Positions 10,870 to 22,836 of a DNA stretch of 64,000 bases are shown here, one piece after another. Each line of letters begins with the position of its first letter. The first letter of the stretch is position 1. This DNA is from Ephemerocybe angulata (taxonomy: Eukaryota; Basidiomycota; Agaricomycetes; Agaricales; Psathyrellaceae): contig JAACJK010000232.1 of NCBI GenBank assembly GCA_013368325.1, positions 62,001 through 126,000 of the forward strand, in the 5' to 3' direction. The notes below the pieces were generated by a model. The model worked only from the letters and a program-made list of their open reading frames with translations. It was not told where the DNA came from and searched no databases. The position numbers and the translations under genes are program-made.

Positions 10870-12050
10870 GACACTAGCGACGTACATCCAGCCGAACCAC
10901 ACCCGAGAGGTGGGCCGTCCCGTACTGCACATCGCTCGCTTGCGAACTGCGCCCCAGTATAATCCTAGGCGAGCTGGACGTCGACGTTCCGCGACCTCGC
11001 AAGGGTGTGGATGAGTCCGAGGGGGAGTTCCGAATACCATTACAGAGTGTACTGGAGTTAGCAAAGTCTAAAGCCTTGCTGAGAGGCAGAGAATCAGACG
11101 TACGGTCATCCTGATACACCATCCCTCTTACGAGGAGTCGCCAACAGGACCGCCACCCCCGCGTTCTCCTTCGCAAGCGCAACGAGGCCCAGTCTCTAGA
11201 GGATGGGGAAAAACAAGGGCGATGAAATTTTGGGGAGTAGATGGACGTTCAGGACAGGAGCTGAACGCACCCTCGTCGTCACAATCAATGATGCCGGACC
11301 TATGCCGACCTTAGTTCCCACGTTTAACTTGGGCGCTTAAGTCTCCAAGACGAACTTGGGAAGCAGGCGGCGCGGGCGTATATGTGTAATCGGAGTCGCG
11401 ACTACTTACTCTGGCTGAGCTCTTTCAATGCTTGAATACGACTCCTATCGCCAACTGTGGTGAGCAGCGCAAATGCGTGTCGTTACAAAGGGAACTCACT
11501 CTGCTCTCAAAATGGGGGCAGTTCAGCGCTTCTGCGAGCGGGTGACGTGGGTCACTGAGCTTGTGCATGCACATGGCGGGGCGACAGAAAGTTTGGCAGG
11601 AGTTTCCCGTGTATTTTGGCCTTGGGACGTGGGATGGCATCCGCAGGGACGAGGACTCGTCGTAGACTCGTAAACAGGGACCCGGTGCAGTGCTGTTTGG
11701 CGACATAGTAGGTTTGTACACTCGAGATATGGCGTATTAAATAATAGTATACCCTCCCGTGCATTTGAGTATTGTAAGGGTTTGGGCAACCTTCATGTTG
11801 TTCTGGGAAGTGAATATCTGTGAGAACGCGAGCTTCGGAAGCCGCCAAGCGAGGGTTCTACCACCTGCATCTGGGAATCTCGCTTCTCCTCCGGACTCTC
11901 CTTCTACCTGTGGGAGGCGTCACTGGCCGCCCGTGAGTATTCGCTTGCCTAACCCAAAGGTCGTGTGTGTGTAGTCAACTCTCGATATCTCATGTATAGA
12001 CAAGTTATTATACTGGGATATAGTATGTATATCTGCGTTCTCCGAAACAC
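10870..12050. other. No supported gene
   Basis: Several overlapping frames of about 100 codons occur on both strands at 10.7-11.2 kb and 11.4-11.8 kb, but none has recognisable motifs, clear splice context or a consistent frame. Confidence 0.4.
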
Positions 12051-12057
12051 GAGGTAT

Positions 12058-14130
12058 CTAGACGGTGTAGAAGTAACTGTGAATCGCCTCATATCGTTCT
12101 CCTACCTTCTCCAGTTGAACCATGAGAAAAACACCGAAGTAACCAAGGAACAGGGACGCATGCACGATCCGTAACTCGGCGCCGGGCCGCAGGCAAAGAT
12201 CCCTGGTACTCTCCAAACGCTCCGTTATCGGAATCGGGTTGGGAGAGCCACGTTCCTTCTTGCGTGTCGACTGATCGATTGTCGAGGTGGGGGAAGGTAC
12301 GCCTGGCCCAAGGAATGGTCCAAGGTCATACCATGGGATTCCTTCTTGTGGGTCGGGATCATCTGCGAGGCGCCTCTCGAACTCTTCAAGTTCAAGATTG
12401 AAGAGGTATTCGAAGTAGGCGACGTGGTAGGCCCTTACTGATGGGGGGTAACGATGTCGGCGTGCTTTTCTGCCTGTAACGACGTTAGAGCCATTGAAAA
12501 CGGGTGTGACACTCAATCGAACGTACAAAAGTATTCGACTCTAAGTCTACTGCACTCCGATTGGTGCATCTCTGCCCAATCGTCCTCTTGGCATTGCACT
12601 GAGCAGTAAATCACCGTGGAGCAACCAGAACACTTCTTCGAAGCTGGGACAGTCGACTCTGATGAGTTGGGGCGAAGCTGTCGCCCACACTGAGCAACCC
12701 GACGGTGAGCATGTTTCTAATGTCTGGTTTAGAACATAGTTTCTCACCTTCTGGTTGTCGCAGAGATACACATGTCCCTTCACGAACGAGTTGTGAATCC
12801 TATTCATATTCTGGAATTTCTCGTAGAGAGCATCGCATGCATCCTTCAATACTGGATCCCGACATCGCCGAGCTAGACCTTCGACCTTCGTCGCGACCTC
12901 TTGAAGCCTTGAAGTAACATGCGGGTGGATCATCTGAGAACCTAGAATCTGGATGACTCTCTCAACCCTGTCCACGAGTTCGGGATCATAATCCATATTC
13001 TCAGGGAAGAGGTCAAGAAGTCGCCCGATATACTCGACGAAGCCTCCATCCACCAATTCCCCGAAGTTATAGTCGACTCGGTTAGATGGGATGTCGATAG
13101 CTAGCGACACGAGTCTGCGTGAAGACTCCTCGAGGAACACAAAGGTGCCGTCAGTCCTCGAGGCTCCATCTGCAAGTGATACCATACTCGAAACGAGGTG
13201 TTTGAGATATTGTCTCTTCGCAAAGGCACGCTCCACAAGCTGGTTATGAGACGCCGAGAAAAGGATGACGTCCATGGCGGAAGAGACGTAGTGAAGGGCT
13301 TCGCTCCTAGGGGTTTCTCCTTTAAGATGGTCCTCCTGAACTTGCCGACATCTTCGAATGGTAACGGTTGTAAAGGTGTTGGCGAAATGAGGCAGCCGTG
13401 TCAGTTCCCGAAGCAAGAGCTCCCTCCCCTCCTCGTCGTTTAAGCACTCTCGCATGAGCTTGAGAATGAGGCAACCAGCATTTAGGAAGAAGAATATCTT
13501 GAAACGGCCAGTCGACGTCTTGAATGCCCACATTTGGATTAAGAGCTTGCAGAAGGCTGTGGATGACCAGAGAGCCCGTGCGATACGAGGGTGGACGCCG
13601 TGCGTCATAGCCAAAATACCGGCCCAGTGAGTAAGCCCAGCGCCCTCCTCGGCCTGTCCACTCCGCTCGACGTTGACGTCTGCACGCTGAAGAGCGTGGG
13701 TGATCCACTGGCAGATCCCGTCGATGGATTGGACATACGAATCGAGTTCGTCCGACACGAGAAATGGGTCGCTATAGAATTCTGAGGCAATGCTGTGTAA
13801 GAGGGAGAGACAGTGCATCGCTCTGTTGCTGGCCAGTCGGTTTGAGAGTGAGTACCAGGGATTTTCCGCAGTGAACCTCGTGAGTGGCTCAGGATCCAGG
13901 AACTTGAAAGCCAGTTTGATGACCTTTCGAGTGCATGGATCGGACCCCTTCTGAACGATATCAGTGACCCTTCGGAGACTACATTCGCATCCATTATCGG
14001 CAGCTGCAAGAAGCTGGGTGCGAGTACAGGCTCAATACTTGTTCACCTTTATAAGCTGGATGCCACTCACCTTGGGTGTGAGTCTATTCCCTTTCGCCAC
14101 ACGACACACGCCGACAGTACAACCAGGCAT
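12058..14130 (-). CDS. MYND-type zinc-finger protein
   Basis: Member of the large mushroom family with an alpha-helical N-terminal region and a MYND zinc finger, a protein-protein interaction module. Partners and process are unknown. Four exons on the minus strand, complement(12058..12473, 12527..12689, 12748..14013, 14071..14130), give 634 aa. All three introns are 53-58 nt, GT-AG, and keep frame. Naive translation hides the finger because it lies in the short third exon: Cys438 and Cys443 (CDNQKC), then CSGC (Cys462, Cys465), YCSVQC (Cys471, Cys475), His484 and Cys488, in the MYND order. The C-terminal tail (AELRIVHASLFLGYF) resembles the conserved end of this family. The start codon choice (ATG at 14130, 20-codon first exon) is the least certain part; an internal Met occurs at 13818. 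No frame breaks were seen. Confidence 0.85.
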
Positions 14131-14139
14131 TATTGACTC

Positions 14140-17100
14140 TTAACGTAGGATATTTGGTGGTGTAGCACCTCTTCCTCCAGGGCTTCGCAGATGGAAGAGT
14201 CGTGATGCGGTAGTGGAGGACGGGACGCACGTTTTGGTGGTGGGAGTGAAAGAAGGAGAGATGAAAGGAGCCGACTCGGATCCCCAAATTCCAAATGGTG
14301 CCGCGTTGCGCTTGTTTGGTTTTGACCAGGTTCATGACCCCGCAGTCCGACTGAGATCTGCATACCCTTGTTCCATTCTGGCTCCACGCCCGAATTCATG
14401 TGTCGTCGTGTTCGTACCCGCCTTACATTTGTGCGCATTCTCGGCACTTCTTCACTGGGTCTCGGGGATAGGAATTCAAAACTCAGGGCGCTAATCTTGA
14501 CAGCTAGACGTAATATGAGCGTCAGCGCAACTTCAAAACGTTCAAAGAAGATTGACAGTCTGTATACCAGTGACTCTGAGCATGGTGCTGCCGTTCTACC
14601 ATTACGGAGGCTAAGAATCCGGACCAATCTAGGTGTCCCAGACTTATCAGCGGTTGTGCGGCTATATCATTGCCTCAGAAGGCACCTTTATTATATATAA
14701 GCACTCTATGGCCGCCGTACGGTGTACAGTGTACGCCCGGCCTCTTTGCTGAGACAGGCGCCAAGGTGAGCGCAAAACCTAAGTCACAAACTTGCGTCGA
14801 TCTTTCAATTTGATCCATGAGCGATCATTCTTTTGATACGGCTATGCGCTAATAGAAGCTCTCAAAGTGGCTTGGATTTTCGAGAAATAACACACCCTGT
14901 GGTGGGCGTATGATACACCTTGGATACGACTCAAGGCTGGGCGCCTAAACCTTGAGGGGCATCGTATCAATGTGAGTACAAAAGGGGGCCGTCCGCTCCA
15001 CTCCAACACCAGACATAAAAGATGTGAAGGACTCGTTTCTCGTGGAAGAAACATGAATAAGTAGTGGCACCCTCACGCATACGTCTTGCTTCACGCGAAA
15101 ACCCTCAGATGGCAGTGGGATCAGTCCGATTTTCAGGTATCAAATCTTATCTTATCACCGTAGAATATGTTATCTTATGATTCTTATCTTAATGCCATCA
15201 GTAAAAGGAGTCCACAAACGTCAAACCAATATTTCGCTGAACGCTCGTACTACATCGATCCTCACCATTGTCGGAATCTCAAGTGAGTTCCACACTGATT
15301 TTATAATGTCGTTGTCACAGGGCCTATTTCATACTGCCCCTGACTACCCAGTGCCAGAGGTGCGAAGCGCTGGATCGTCTGATACAGGGCTGCTCGTCTG
15401 AGAGGTGTCGGCGAGGATATTACTGTCCATTGTGATGGGGTTTCTGGGTCGGATCGATCTGACTGGTCCTGTGTTGCACCTCTAGCTAAACAATTGTGTT
15501 TGGGCTTTATACCTCCTCGAATGTGGATTGTAATACTTGTGTAATAGACAAGTGGGCGAGGGTTGTGTTTGAAAACGTGCCATATACACCAACTTGACTC
15601 GGATTTGAAGAGCTTGGGAGCATTGTGGCGCAATCCATAGATAACAAATGCGAAGAAAATTTAATCGCATTGTGGGTACTATCGTGGCCGTTGAGTGTAT
15701 ACTAGATAAGGCGGAGTTTTACCGCACTTAAATACCATGAAAATTATTGTGGCGAAGCCCGGAGGCGCACCGAAGGAGGTTGGGCACAATTGCTGTGCCT
15801 GACGTTCACTTCGGCGTCATTACCACTCTAGATGATCTTCATGCCCTGAACGGTTCCTAACCTCATGACTTACACATGAATGGCGCGTATTCACTGTCGT
15901 ATGCCACTGGGACAGATAGTTTGTGTCCAAGCCTACAACGAGAATGCAACATCCAGAGCACCACCTCGCACACTTTGTGGCGGCCTGGGGTGGCTTGAAG
16001 GGTCTAATCGCAAAGAGAATAGGTCAGTGGTGAGTGGTCTCATCCGAAGGACACCGCAAACTTATTCTCGCTAGGCGAATAAGACAGACCCACCTGTTTG
16101 CCACCTGTCCGTGGTGTGCGGCGCCACGCGCCCCTAACCCTACGCAGCGCTCAAATTGAAATGGTGCTCGAACAGGGGAATACGTTCCCGCGCATCTTTT
16201 CTTCCACACCACGATGGCCGTGTGCACGACGACGACGACGTCCTCCTCACAACCCACCGTGCATGGACACGGCTGCTCCCAGTGACTCGAGTCTGCGAAC
16301 TCCTTCAAGTTGAGCGTTTTGGCGCGTTCGCTGGGCATATGAACACTTGCAATGGTCTATGGCACGCTCGTTACGGTGCTCGAGACGGTGCCGACGTTCC
16401 ACCGGATCAGCAATCGCATGTGGTTTGGGATGGAAAAGAGGTTGGTTCTTGTGTTTGTTGTACACCATATCGCACGGTGGTGTGTTCCTTTCCCTCTTCT
16501 ATTACAACTTCGATGCTGCTTTGGCCGAGAACGGAACGTAGTTGAGCTCGTGGGATGTGCTTCGGCATTCTCCGCCATCCATGATAAGCAGAATCGTCCG
16601 CCTTTCGAATCCGATCGACGTTTCCCTCTTCTCTCTCCTTCATCACCTATCACCTATCACCTTCCTCCGTCCGCCCTGTCCCGCTTCCTGCGAGGTGCTC
16701 GCCCGCCGATCGCTTCCATCACGCCCGCTCTTAGCGGCAGTGGATATTAGACGCCGGCTGCTCATGCTGTGTTGATTCCCTTTTCCCCTCGTGTTTCAGG
16801 GCGGTCCTTTACGGGGCGAATGTGGATGATCCCGTGGTTTTTGTTTGGGCTTCGTCCGTCGTTCATTCTTGGTTTATCTTCTCCCAACGCCTCATAAGCG
16901 ATCCCTCCCATGGGCTCCGTACTCATCATCGCCCCTTTGCTAAACCTCCCTTGCGGGCCTGCGTGGGGTTGTTGCAGCTTGAAGGTGTACGTTGGACCTA
17001 TTGGAGGTGCTGTTTGTTCAGTCCCCAGGTCATTTAGTTCATCAATTGACTGGACTAGGACTTTCGCTGACTTGTTCTGCGAAACCAGTCCTGTCGGGTG

Positions 17101-17620
17101 TGATACATTCCACCAGTGAAGTGGGAGGTTTTGGCAGGCCGGGAGGTGGGTTGACTGGGCGATGTGTCCATTGTATGAGGATTTGTTCTTCTGCGTGTCG
17201 GCAGGGTGTGTGGTAGATCGTTGGGGTGCGAAATGGTGTAGGGCGAATGGTAAAGGATTCATGGCATGTATTAGTCGCTCGCTAGTTTTCTCGGCTCCTC
17301 AGCATCTCCACTGTTTACCCGTTCGTGGGGGTAATTGGTCGGTTGGCTGTCTTGCCCTCGTTATAAGCCGGGCGATCGATACTGTGCTCATACCTCGTTC
17401 ATTAGGCCGCGTGGAATACGGCTGAGACTGCTTTTGGCAATGCCGGTACTGGTGTAGAGCTGTGATGTGCGAAGGAGCGTGTACGTACGTACCTGCTGGG
17501 CTCGACTTCTGCCTTTGGCTTAGGGCTTCGTTCATGTGCAACTGCTCCGCGCATTGGTCTAAATGTGACCTTTTTGAAAGGATTAAACAAAACGAAAGAA
17601 TGTATATTGGCCACACATAA
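14140..17620. other. Long stretch without a supported gene
   Basis: Frames up to 166 codons (minus strand 16762-17262, plus strand 16352-16750) show no recognised domain and conflict with each other. GATAAG words recur at 15145-15190 (ttatc repeated). The sequence near 16347-16545 reads as hydrophobic segments in two different plus-strand frames, which could be a frameshifted membrane-protein relic, but I cannot support it. Confidence 0.35.
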
Positions 17621-17627
17621 CGCTATA

Positions 17628-18123
17628 TCAGTGCCAGCCCCTGACCCTCTGCCTTCCATGTTTCCAGTCCCTAGTGATTTCACATCTGGTCTTGTCCAAC
17701 TGCGCAAAAACGAGGTGGGCATTAAGTTATTGAGCCCTGGTGCAAGCGAAGGGCTGCTAGAACGCACCTGCGCGGTCTTGATCTCTGAGTCGCAGTAGGC
17801 GCAGATGTACGGGACGAACTCGTCGGGCTTGGTGGTGGGCTTCTTGGGTTTGGTATCGCCGCGCCGTTCGAGGCGCTCTGAGAGCTCGTGGAGGAGCTCG
17901 CGAGTGCTGATCTCCTGGAGGGTGTCGCGGGTGCTTAGTTCGTCGACGTCGCGAGGGTGATTCTGGAGGGAGTGGGGTTCGAGAGTCAGTCCGGCGTCGC
18001 ATACTGTGTAGAGGGGGATGGTTGGGTTGTGATACGTACGTTTCCGTGGTCGGAGCCGCCGTGTGCTGCGACAAGGGAGAGGAAGGCGAAGGGGAGGGCG
18101 AGCGTCTGAATCGTGAGACGCAT
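17628..18123 (-). CDS. Small secreted protein, STREL/C-x2-C family, member A
   Basis: Probable secreted protein of unknown function. Exons are complement(17628..17699, 17768..17962, 18040..18123), giving 116 aa, with GT-AG introns of 77 and 68 nt, both phase 0. Residues 1-20 form a signal peptide (MRLTIQTLALPFAFLSLVAA). A Lys/Arg/Glu-rich middle contains ISTRELLHELSERLERR, ending in a dibasic site that could be cut by a Kex2-type protease. Then come FVPYICAYC (a C-x2-C pair) and, exactly eight residues later, the last intron, followed by LDKTRC. The gene at 35529 has the same order of motifs and an intron at the same place. The last exon is short and ends at TGA 17628-17630. No known domain was recognised; zinc binding by the cysteines is only a possibility. 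Confidence 0.75.
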
Positions 18124-18205
18124 TTTGGCTGGCTTGATTGGGTGAAGGGTTTTGAAGGAGTGTGGATTGAGAGTGGTGATGAAATAAGATGCGCCCGAGA
18201 GGAGG

Positions 18206-18213
18206 TATTTATA
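18206..18213 (-). promoter_or_regulatory. TATA box of secreted protein A gene
   Basis: TATAAATA on the minus strand, about 85 bp upstream of the ATG at 18123. Confidence 0.55.
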
Positions 18214-18949
18214 CTTTTTGTTCACCCAGTACAGAAAGGATCTCAGTCTCAACTCAGTCTGTGTGCTTGTTCGGGGTAGTTAATCTGCGCAGGGGGTACG
18301 GGTGATGCTGGGACCGTATCCCTTCGATTGCATCAGTGCACTGATGCGCATATAGGGAGTGAGGTATTTATTGGCTGGCTATACATTATTCATGGCCTTC
18401 ATGGCTCGCAAGGTGGAGTGGGCTCCATTTTGGAGAGCTGTTGCAAACAGAATACACCAAGCTGAAGAATGGGATAAGTTTCTAACCCAAAGAGACTCAG
18501 GTCCGATCGACATTTCCTTGCAACGCAACGCGCCGTGTGTGCTTCGATGCGCCGCAGCGCCACCCATACACATCTACAATGCTCCTGAGTCTTGAGACGC
18601 GTCTTCGCCCTTCCAGTCTATCCGACTGAATTGGTATGTAATGCGACCAATGTTGGGTGGCAAAGGATGAAACTATCAATGCCGACTTTGAGCTGAAGCT
18701 TCCAGGCATGATGCTGATCGTCCTACTGCAGTCAACTAACGGCCGAGGATTAAATATCTGTGACTCTCCTGTATGTGTTCAAGTTTCCCCCAATCCATGT
18801 AGACATGCGATTGGAACTTCAAGGTTGCTTCAAGGCAAGAGTCAGGGGTGGAGGTGAAATGGAGGAGAAGGTGAAGCTGGAAAGGCTGGAGTGCGCGGTG
18901 GGCATTGAAGTGGTGCAATTGCAGTGGAGGTCGTGGGGGATCCATCCAC

Positions 18950-19800
18950 TCCTCGCCCGCGCGGACTTCTCCGATGCTAATCCACTTTATTTGACTTACT
19001 GGGAATGCTTATGGGGCGACAAGCGACGAGCACTGGCTTGGCTCGGCGTAGAGTGGGCATCTGCGTTTTCGGCGCTTGAGGGCACGCTCCGACTCGGATA
19101 GTCGGTCCGTCCCATGTCTGTTCTTCCCGATTCACTTCCTGAAGTGCAGCATGTCACAGGTGCCGTCTTGGTCCAGAAGTGGATGTGGGAGGAGCTGTGA
19201 TGGGTGTGATCGTCCGTCCCCGTGTTAGACGTACGCGAGAACCGGTGGGCGACCTTGCCCATGTTTTGAGAAGCCATAACCAGTCGCGTCATTGCTGACA
19301 TTTGGAGAGCCGCGGAGGCGGGGGCTCGGGTGTGTGCACCGTGGTATGGCTGCAGATGGATTCGCTGTTGTGAGTTCGAGCTCGTCTGAGGACTAGGTCG
19401 TTTGGGGGACTCGTGGTTGGCGCTCAGTTGGTCGTGATGAGCGATGGAGGGAAGGGGCTTCAGCTATCCGTTCATATTTTACTCAGTACATAGTCTAATT
19501 GATTCATCTCTCTTGACTACATCTTTATCCAACGTGAAAATCCCGATTCTGCGACGGACTAAATGGGACGGGGGTAGATAGTTTATAATTCACATTCTCG
19601 ATACCTCTTCCATACTGCATGGTCTCCAGTGGAACTCCACCGTCTCCATCGATGCGCCGGTCAATCGTCGATTGTGTACTTGCCTTCGTATCACTGGCAC
19701 GCCTAACCCATGTCTGTATCGTCCACCCAACACCCAAGATAGCCTCGAAGCCATTCCATGACTGTGGCTCTATCGCATAAATTGATAGAAATGATGAGAA
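18950..19800 (+). repeat. Interspersed repeat, right-hand part (copy of 29950-30640)
   Basis: Diverged direct copy of the second half of the repeat at 28850-30640. Matching blocks include gagaaccggtgggcgacctt, cagtcgcgtca, gctcgggtgtgtgca, gggggactcgtg and, near 19700-19790, ccattcca...tgactgtggctctatc. A shorter match covers 24190-24400. It contains no supported gene. Confidence 0.65.
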
Positions 19801-20137
19801 GGCACAGTTGCATATGTATGGTACATAGTGACTTTGGGTTTATATCTAAAGGGGCAGGTGGGCAATACAGCTCAATCAGACACAGACACGAGGATCATAA
19901 TAGTCAGGCAGGTAGAGATCAAGTAAAGTGGTATACTTACTTGGTAAATACTACTGGAAGCCTACAAAAATAGCCATAAAGGGCACATAAATATGGCGTC
20001 ATAAATGCCTTGAATAGAAGAGGAAGGCAGTCGTAAAACCATTAAGCTGAGCAAAAATCAATATGGGAAGTCTATGACGGCAGAGGAAGACGGAGAAGAT
20101 AATCTGAACGAACGAGCATGAATGACACATACAAAAT

Positions 20138-20640
20138 TCAATAACTGAGATGAACAAACGGGACCCAAGTAAGGAGCGACTGCTCGGAGTCGTCGAGACG
20201 CAATCGTAACTGTTGGGTGGCATGGTGCAACGCCTGAGCCGAATGAGTGCCATCGACCCCGGCGTGACATCCCTCCTGATGAGTGAAAATATACTCGTAG
20301 AAAGCGGTGGAGACATCTTCTGCAGCCTGGTCTACGATCGACCACATCGTCCCGACACCCCGGCGATATCCTGCAGCGAGCATCCCGGCTGCAAGGTGAA
20401 CCGCCTCGTCAGTGAGCTTCTCTTCGCCGGTGCTTGTCTGACACGCTGATAGGAACGCGAGGTCAGCGTTGTTGAGATTAGCTTGCAGAATGGTACTAAG
20501 CTCCAACGCGCCTTCATGGAAGAGGAAACAGCTTTTGAGAGGCTCCGCCGCATTCTCCGCCCCATGACCGCGAGATGGATACTGCTGTAGTTCTGCGTGC
20601 GCTCAAGGCATGCGCCGATACTCATTTCCTCCAGATGGAC
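20138..20640 (-). pseudogene. CHAT-domain protease remnant
   Basis: C-terminal part of a CHAT domain (caspase/separase-like cysteine protease fold common in mushroom TPR-CHAT proteins). The minus strand from about 20545 to the stop at 20138 reads through the catalytic-cysteine motif FLSACQTSTGEEKL, the helix EAVHLAAGMLAAGYRR and the family C-terminus LLTWVPFVH. Upstream, SSIHLA is in another frame: the codons expected for the catalytic Cys-His-Gly step (HLACHG) are disrupted near 20565-20575 by an apparent one-base loss. No TPR region lies upstream. It is therefore a truncated, frameshifted relic of the same family as the gene at 43567-49083. Confidence 0.8.
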
Positions 20641-21173
20641 AAAAGACACGGGACACAGGTATCTCAGACACTAGACTGAATGAAGAACGGGGTGCAGTCT
20701 CTAGAGCACCTTCGGTATCTGGCACATACGCGTGGCTCCAAGGTTCAATGCCATCTCTACCACAAGTGGGATACATGCAGATACAGATGAAACATACTAC
20801 GGAGTCTGAGCGTCGTTCCCAGTTCGGCGCACTTACATGCTACAAGCTACTAGAATGTAGTCCACTGCCAGCCAGGTACGACCACATCGGACCACAGTTA
20901 TATCAGATCTGGAATTCTGAAGCTTCACATGAGTAATGACCCGTTATACTATTATATCCATATCTACTCTAGTCTCCACCTCGCTCCTCTTCTCTTCGTC
21001 CCTCGTATAATCTCTGTGCAGCTAAATCCGAACGAGCTATCATCAGAGAGGAAATTAATTGCCCTGCGCCTGACTTAACTTTTCTTCCGACTGTCGGGGA
21101 CTTGTACGCGTCAGGGTGCCGTTACGGTAGTATCAGGTTATATTATGCAGGAGAAAATTCGGTACAACGTGAT

Positions 21174-22528
21174 TTAGAGCCTAGAAACATCCCTCGGTAC
21201 TTCATAATAGCAAGAGCACTTCTGCGATGCGAACTTCAACCAGTCGTCATCCCGCAAGTCCCTCGCGGATTGTCTCGCGGCTGGGTTGATAACGAGACAC
21301 TTCCGAAGGAATGCGCTCATCTCAGTAGCCTCGCATTTATTCAACACTCGCCTCAACCTCTCTTCCAACGATTCAACCGAAGTGTTCGGGTCTTGGAGGG
21401 CTTGGACATTTGGATCTCCCTGCCAAGCATCAGGGATAGTGTCTTGCAAAACATCCCGGATTTCTCCAAGTTGTTCGGAGGGGGTACCCGTCGAGGTAAA
21501 GAGCTTCGTTCCCGTAACAAGTTCGAAGGCCTGTATCATTTCTTAGAATTAACATTTCTTAGAATCAATAGTGGGACCGCTTACCAGACAGCCGAGCATC
21601 CACACGTCGGTTGACAGTCCGCAGGTAGGATTCCCGAGGAGGGTTTCAGGAGCTGAATTATAGTCATGCTCTCCCTCGGGGGCATACGGCGGCACTTGAA
21701 CTGGGCAACACCGGTACCACAGTCAGCGCGCATACGAAATGAGGGCGTAAGAACGCACCGTGTCCATAACCAACAAGCTCGAGGAGCCAATCCGTAACAT
21801 CTCGCATAGGATCATCCCAACGAACCTCATAATTCGCGAGAGGCTGCGAACGGACGGTAGGGAGGCCATCAATGATTTCCGCTTTGCATGTAGGACTCTC
21901 TGCGAGGTGTTCTTCCAGCTCGTCCTCAACGTCAGCAGGCCAGAACGCCAGGTTCTCGAGCTTGATGCCTGCATTGCGCAACACTTGTGATTAACAGACA
22001 CAGAGCGCTTGGAATCTCAGCCAAAGACGTACCTGAATGCATAACCTTCTCCTGATGCAGTTCCTCCAGCGCCTCAAGGACTGTCACCACCGTAAACTGT
22101 ACAGAATGAACGGGGAGCCCTGCATGTCTGAGACTGTTACTCATAGCTTCTCTCACCAAGCCTGAGAGCGGCAATCCATATTCAGGATTCACGAAGCACA
22201 TGTGCTTGCCATGAACGCTTTCCTCCCAGAAGCTATCTTCGATGCCGGCAAACGAGACTTCTACGGGATCTAACTCGTTCTGGAGGATGGGAAGTAGAGA
22301 AGTCTCGACACCCTTCGAAGTGGAGACAGTGAAGACCTTGGCCGCCGCATATGGCTCGTCTTCGTCCCCTTCGCTCTTCACTAGCCAGGTCGATGACCGG
22401 GGTCCCCACCCTAGCTTTCGGACGATGGTGTACTTTCCGTCGTGGAGTGTTTGGTTGATGTCTGCGGGGAAATATCCGAAGCCGTCTGCTGCTGAGAGGT
22501 TGAGCGGTTCTTCGGGGAATGAGGCCAT
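21174..22528 (-). CDS. SRPK-like protein kinase homologue, probable pseudokinase
   Basis: Four exons, complement(21174..21530, 21585..21700, 21759..21968, 22033..22528), give 392 aa. Introns of 54-64 nt are all GT-AG and in frame. The opening GYFPADINQTL...YTIVRKLGWGPRSSTWLV is that of SR-protein-kinase-like enzymes: the glycine loop is present (40-46) and the ATP-binding lysine is Lys64 (AAAK). Two catalytic residues are missing. The catalytic loop reads HSGIKLEN (164-171), so the HRD-type Asp is Gly166. The metal-binding DFG position reads GYGH (232-235), so that Asp is Gly. The later APE-like segment (SAPETLLG), STDVWMLGCLAFEL and the kinase C-lobe end are conserved. This points to a folded but catalytically impaired scaffold or regulator rather than random decay. 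It lies about 0.5 kb from the CHAT remnant. Confidence 0.8.
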
Positions 22529-22836
22529 GACACAGCGGAGGTGAGGAATGCGAGTTAGACAACCAGTGGGTCAAATTGTGTAGGATCGTTGCGATTGGGA
22601 GGCCAGAAGCGGGGCAGATGTATTTCTCCCTGGTCGGAGCAGCCGTAGATAAGTATCCCTCCTGAAACATGATTACTAAGATGCTCAGACATACATCCTA
22701 AAACCACGACCCACACAACGGAGCTCCAAGACAGTTGTGACGGAAGAGTGTCTGTGTCTCTGTGTGTCTGTGCTCAGGGGTGGAGCGTACGATACCCGAG
22801 ACCTTCAACAACAGACGAGTCGAGCAGCCTCGAGTG

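Noticed and set aside
16762..17262. 166-codon minus-strand frame
   Set aside because: Low-complexity, motif-free, overlapped by competing plus-strand frames, no splice or promoter context.
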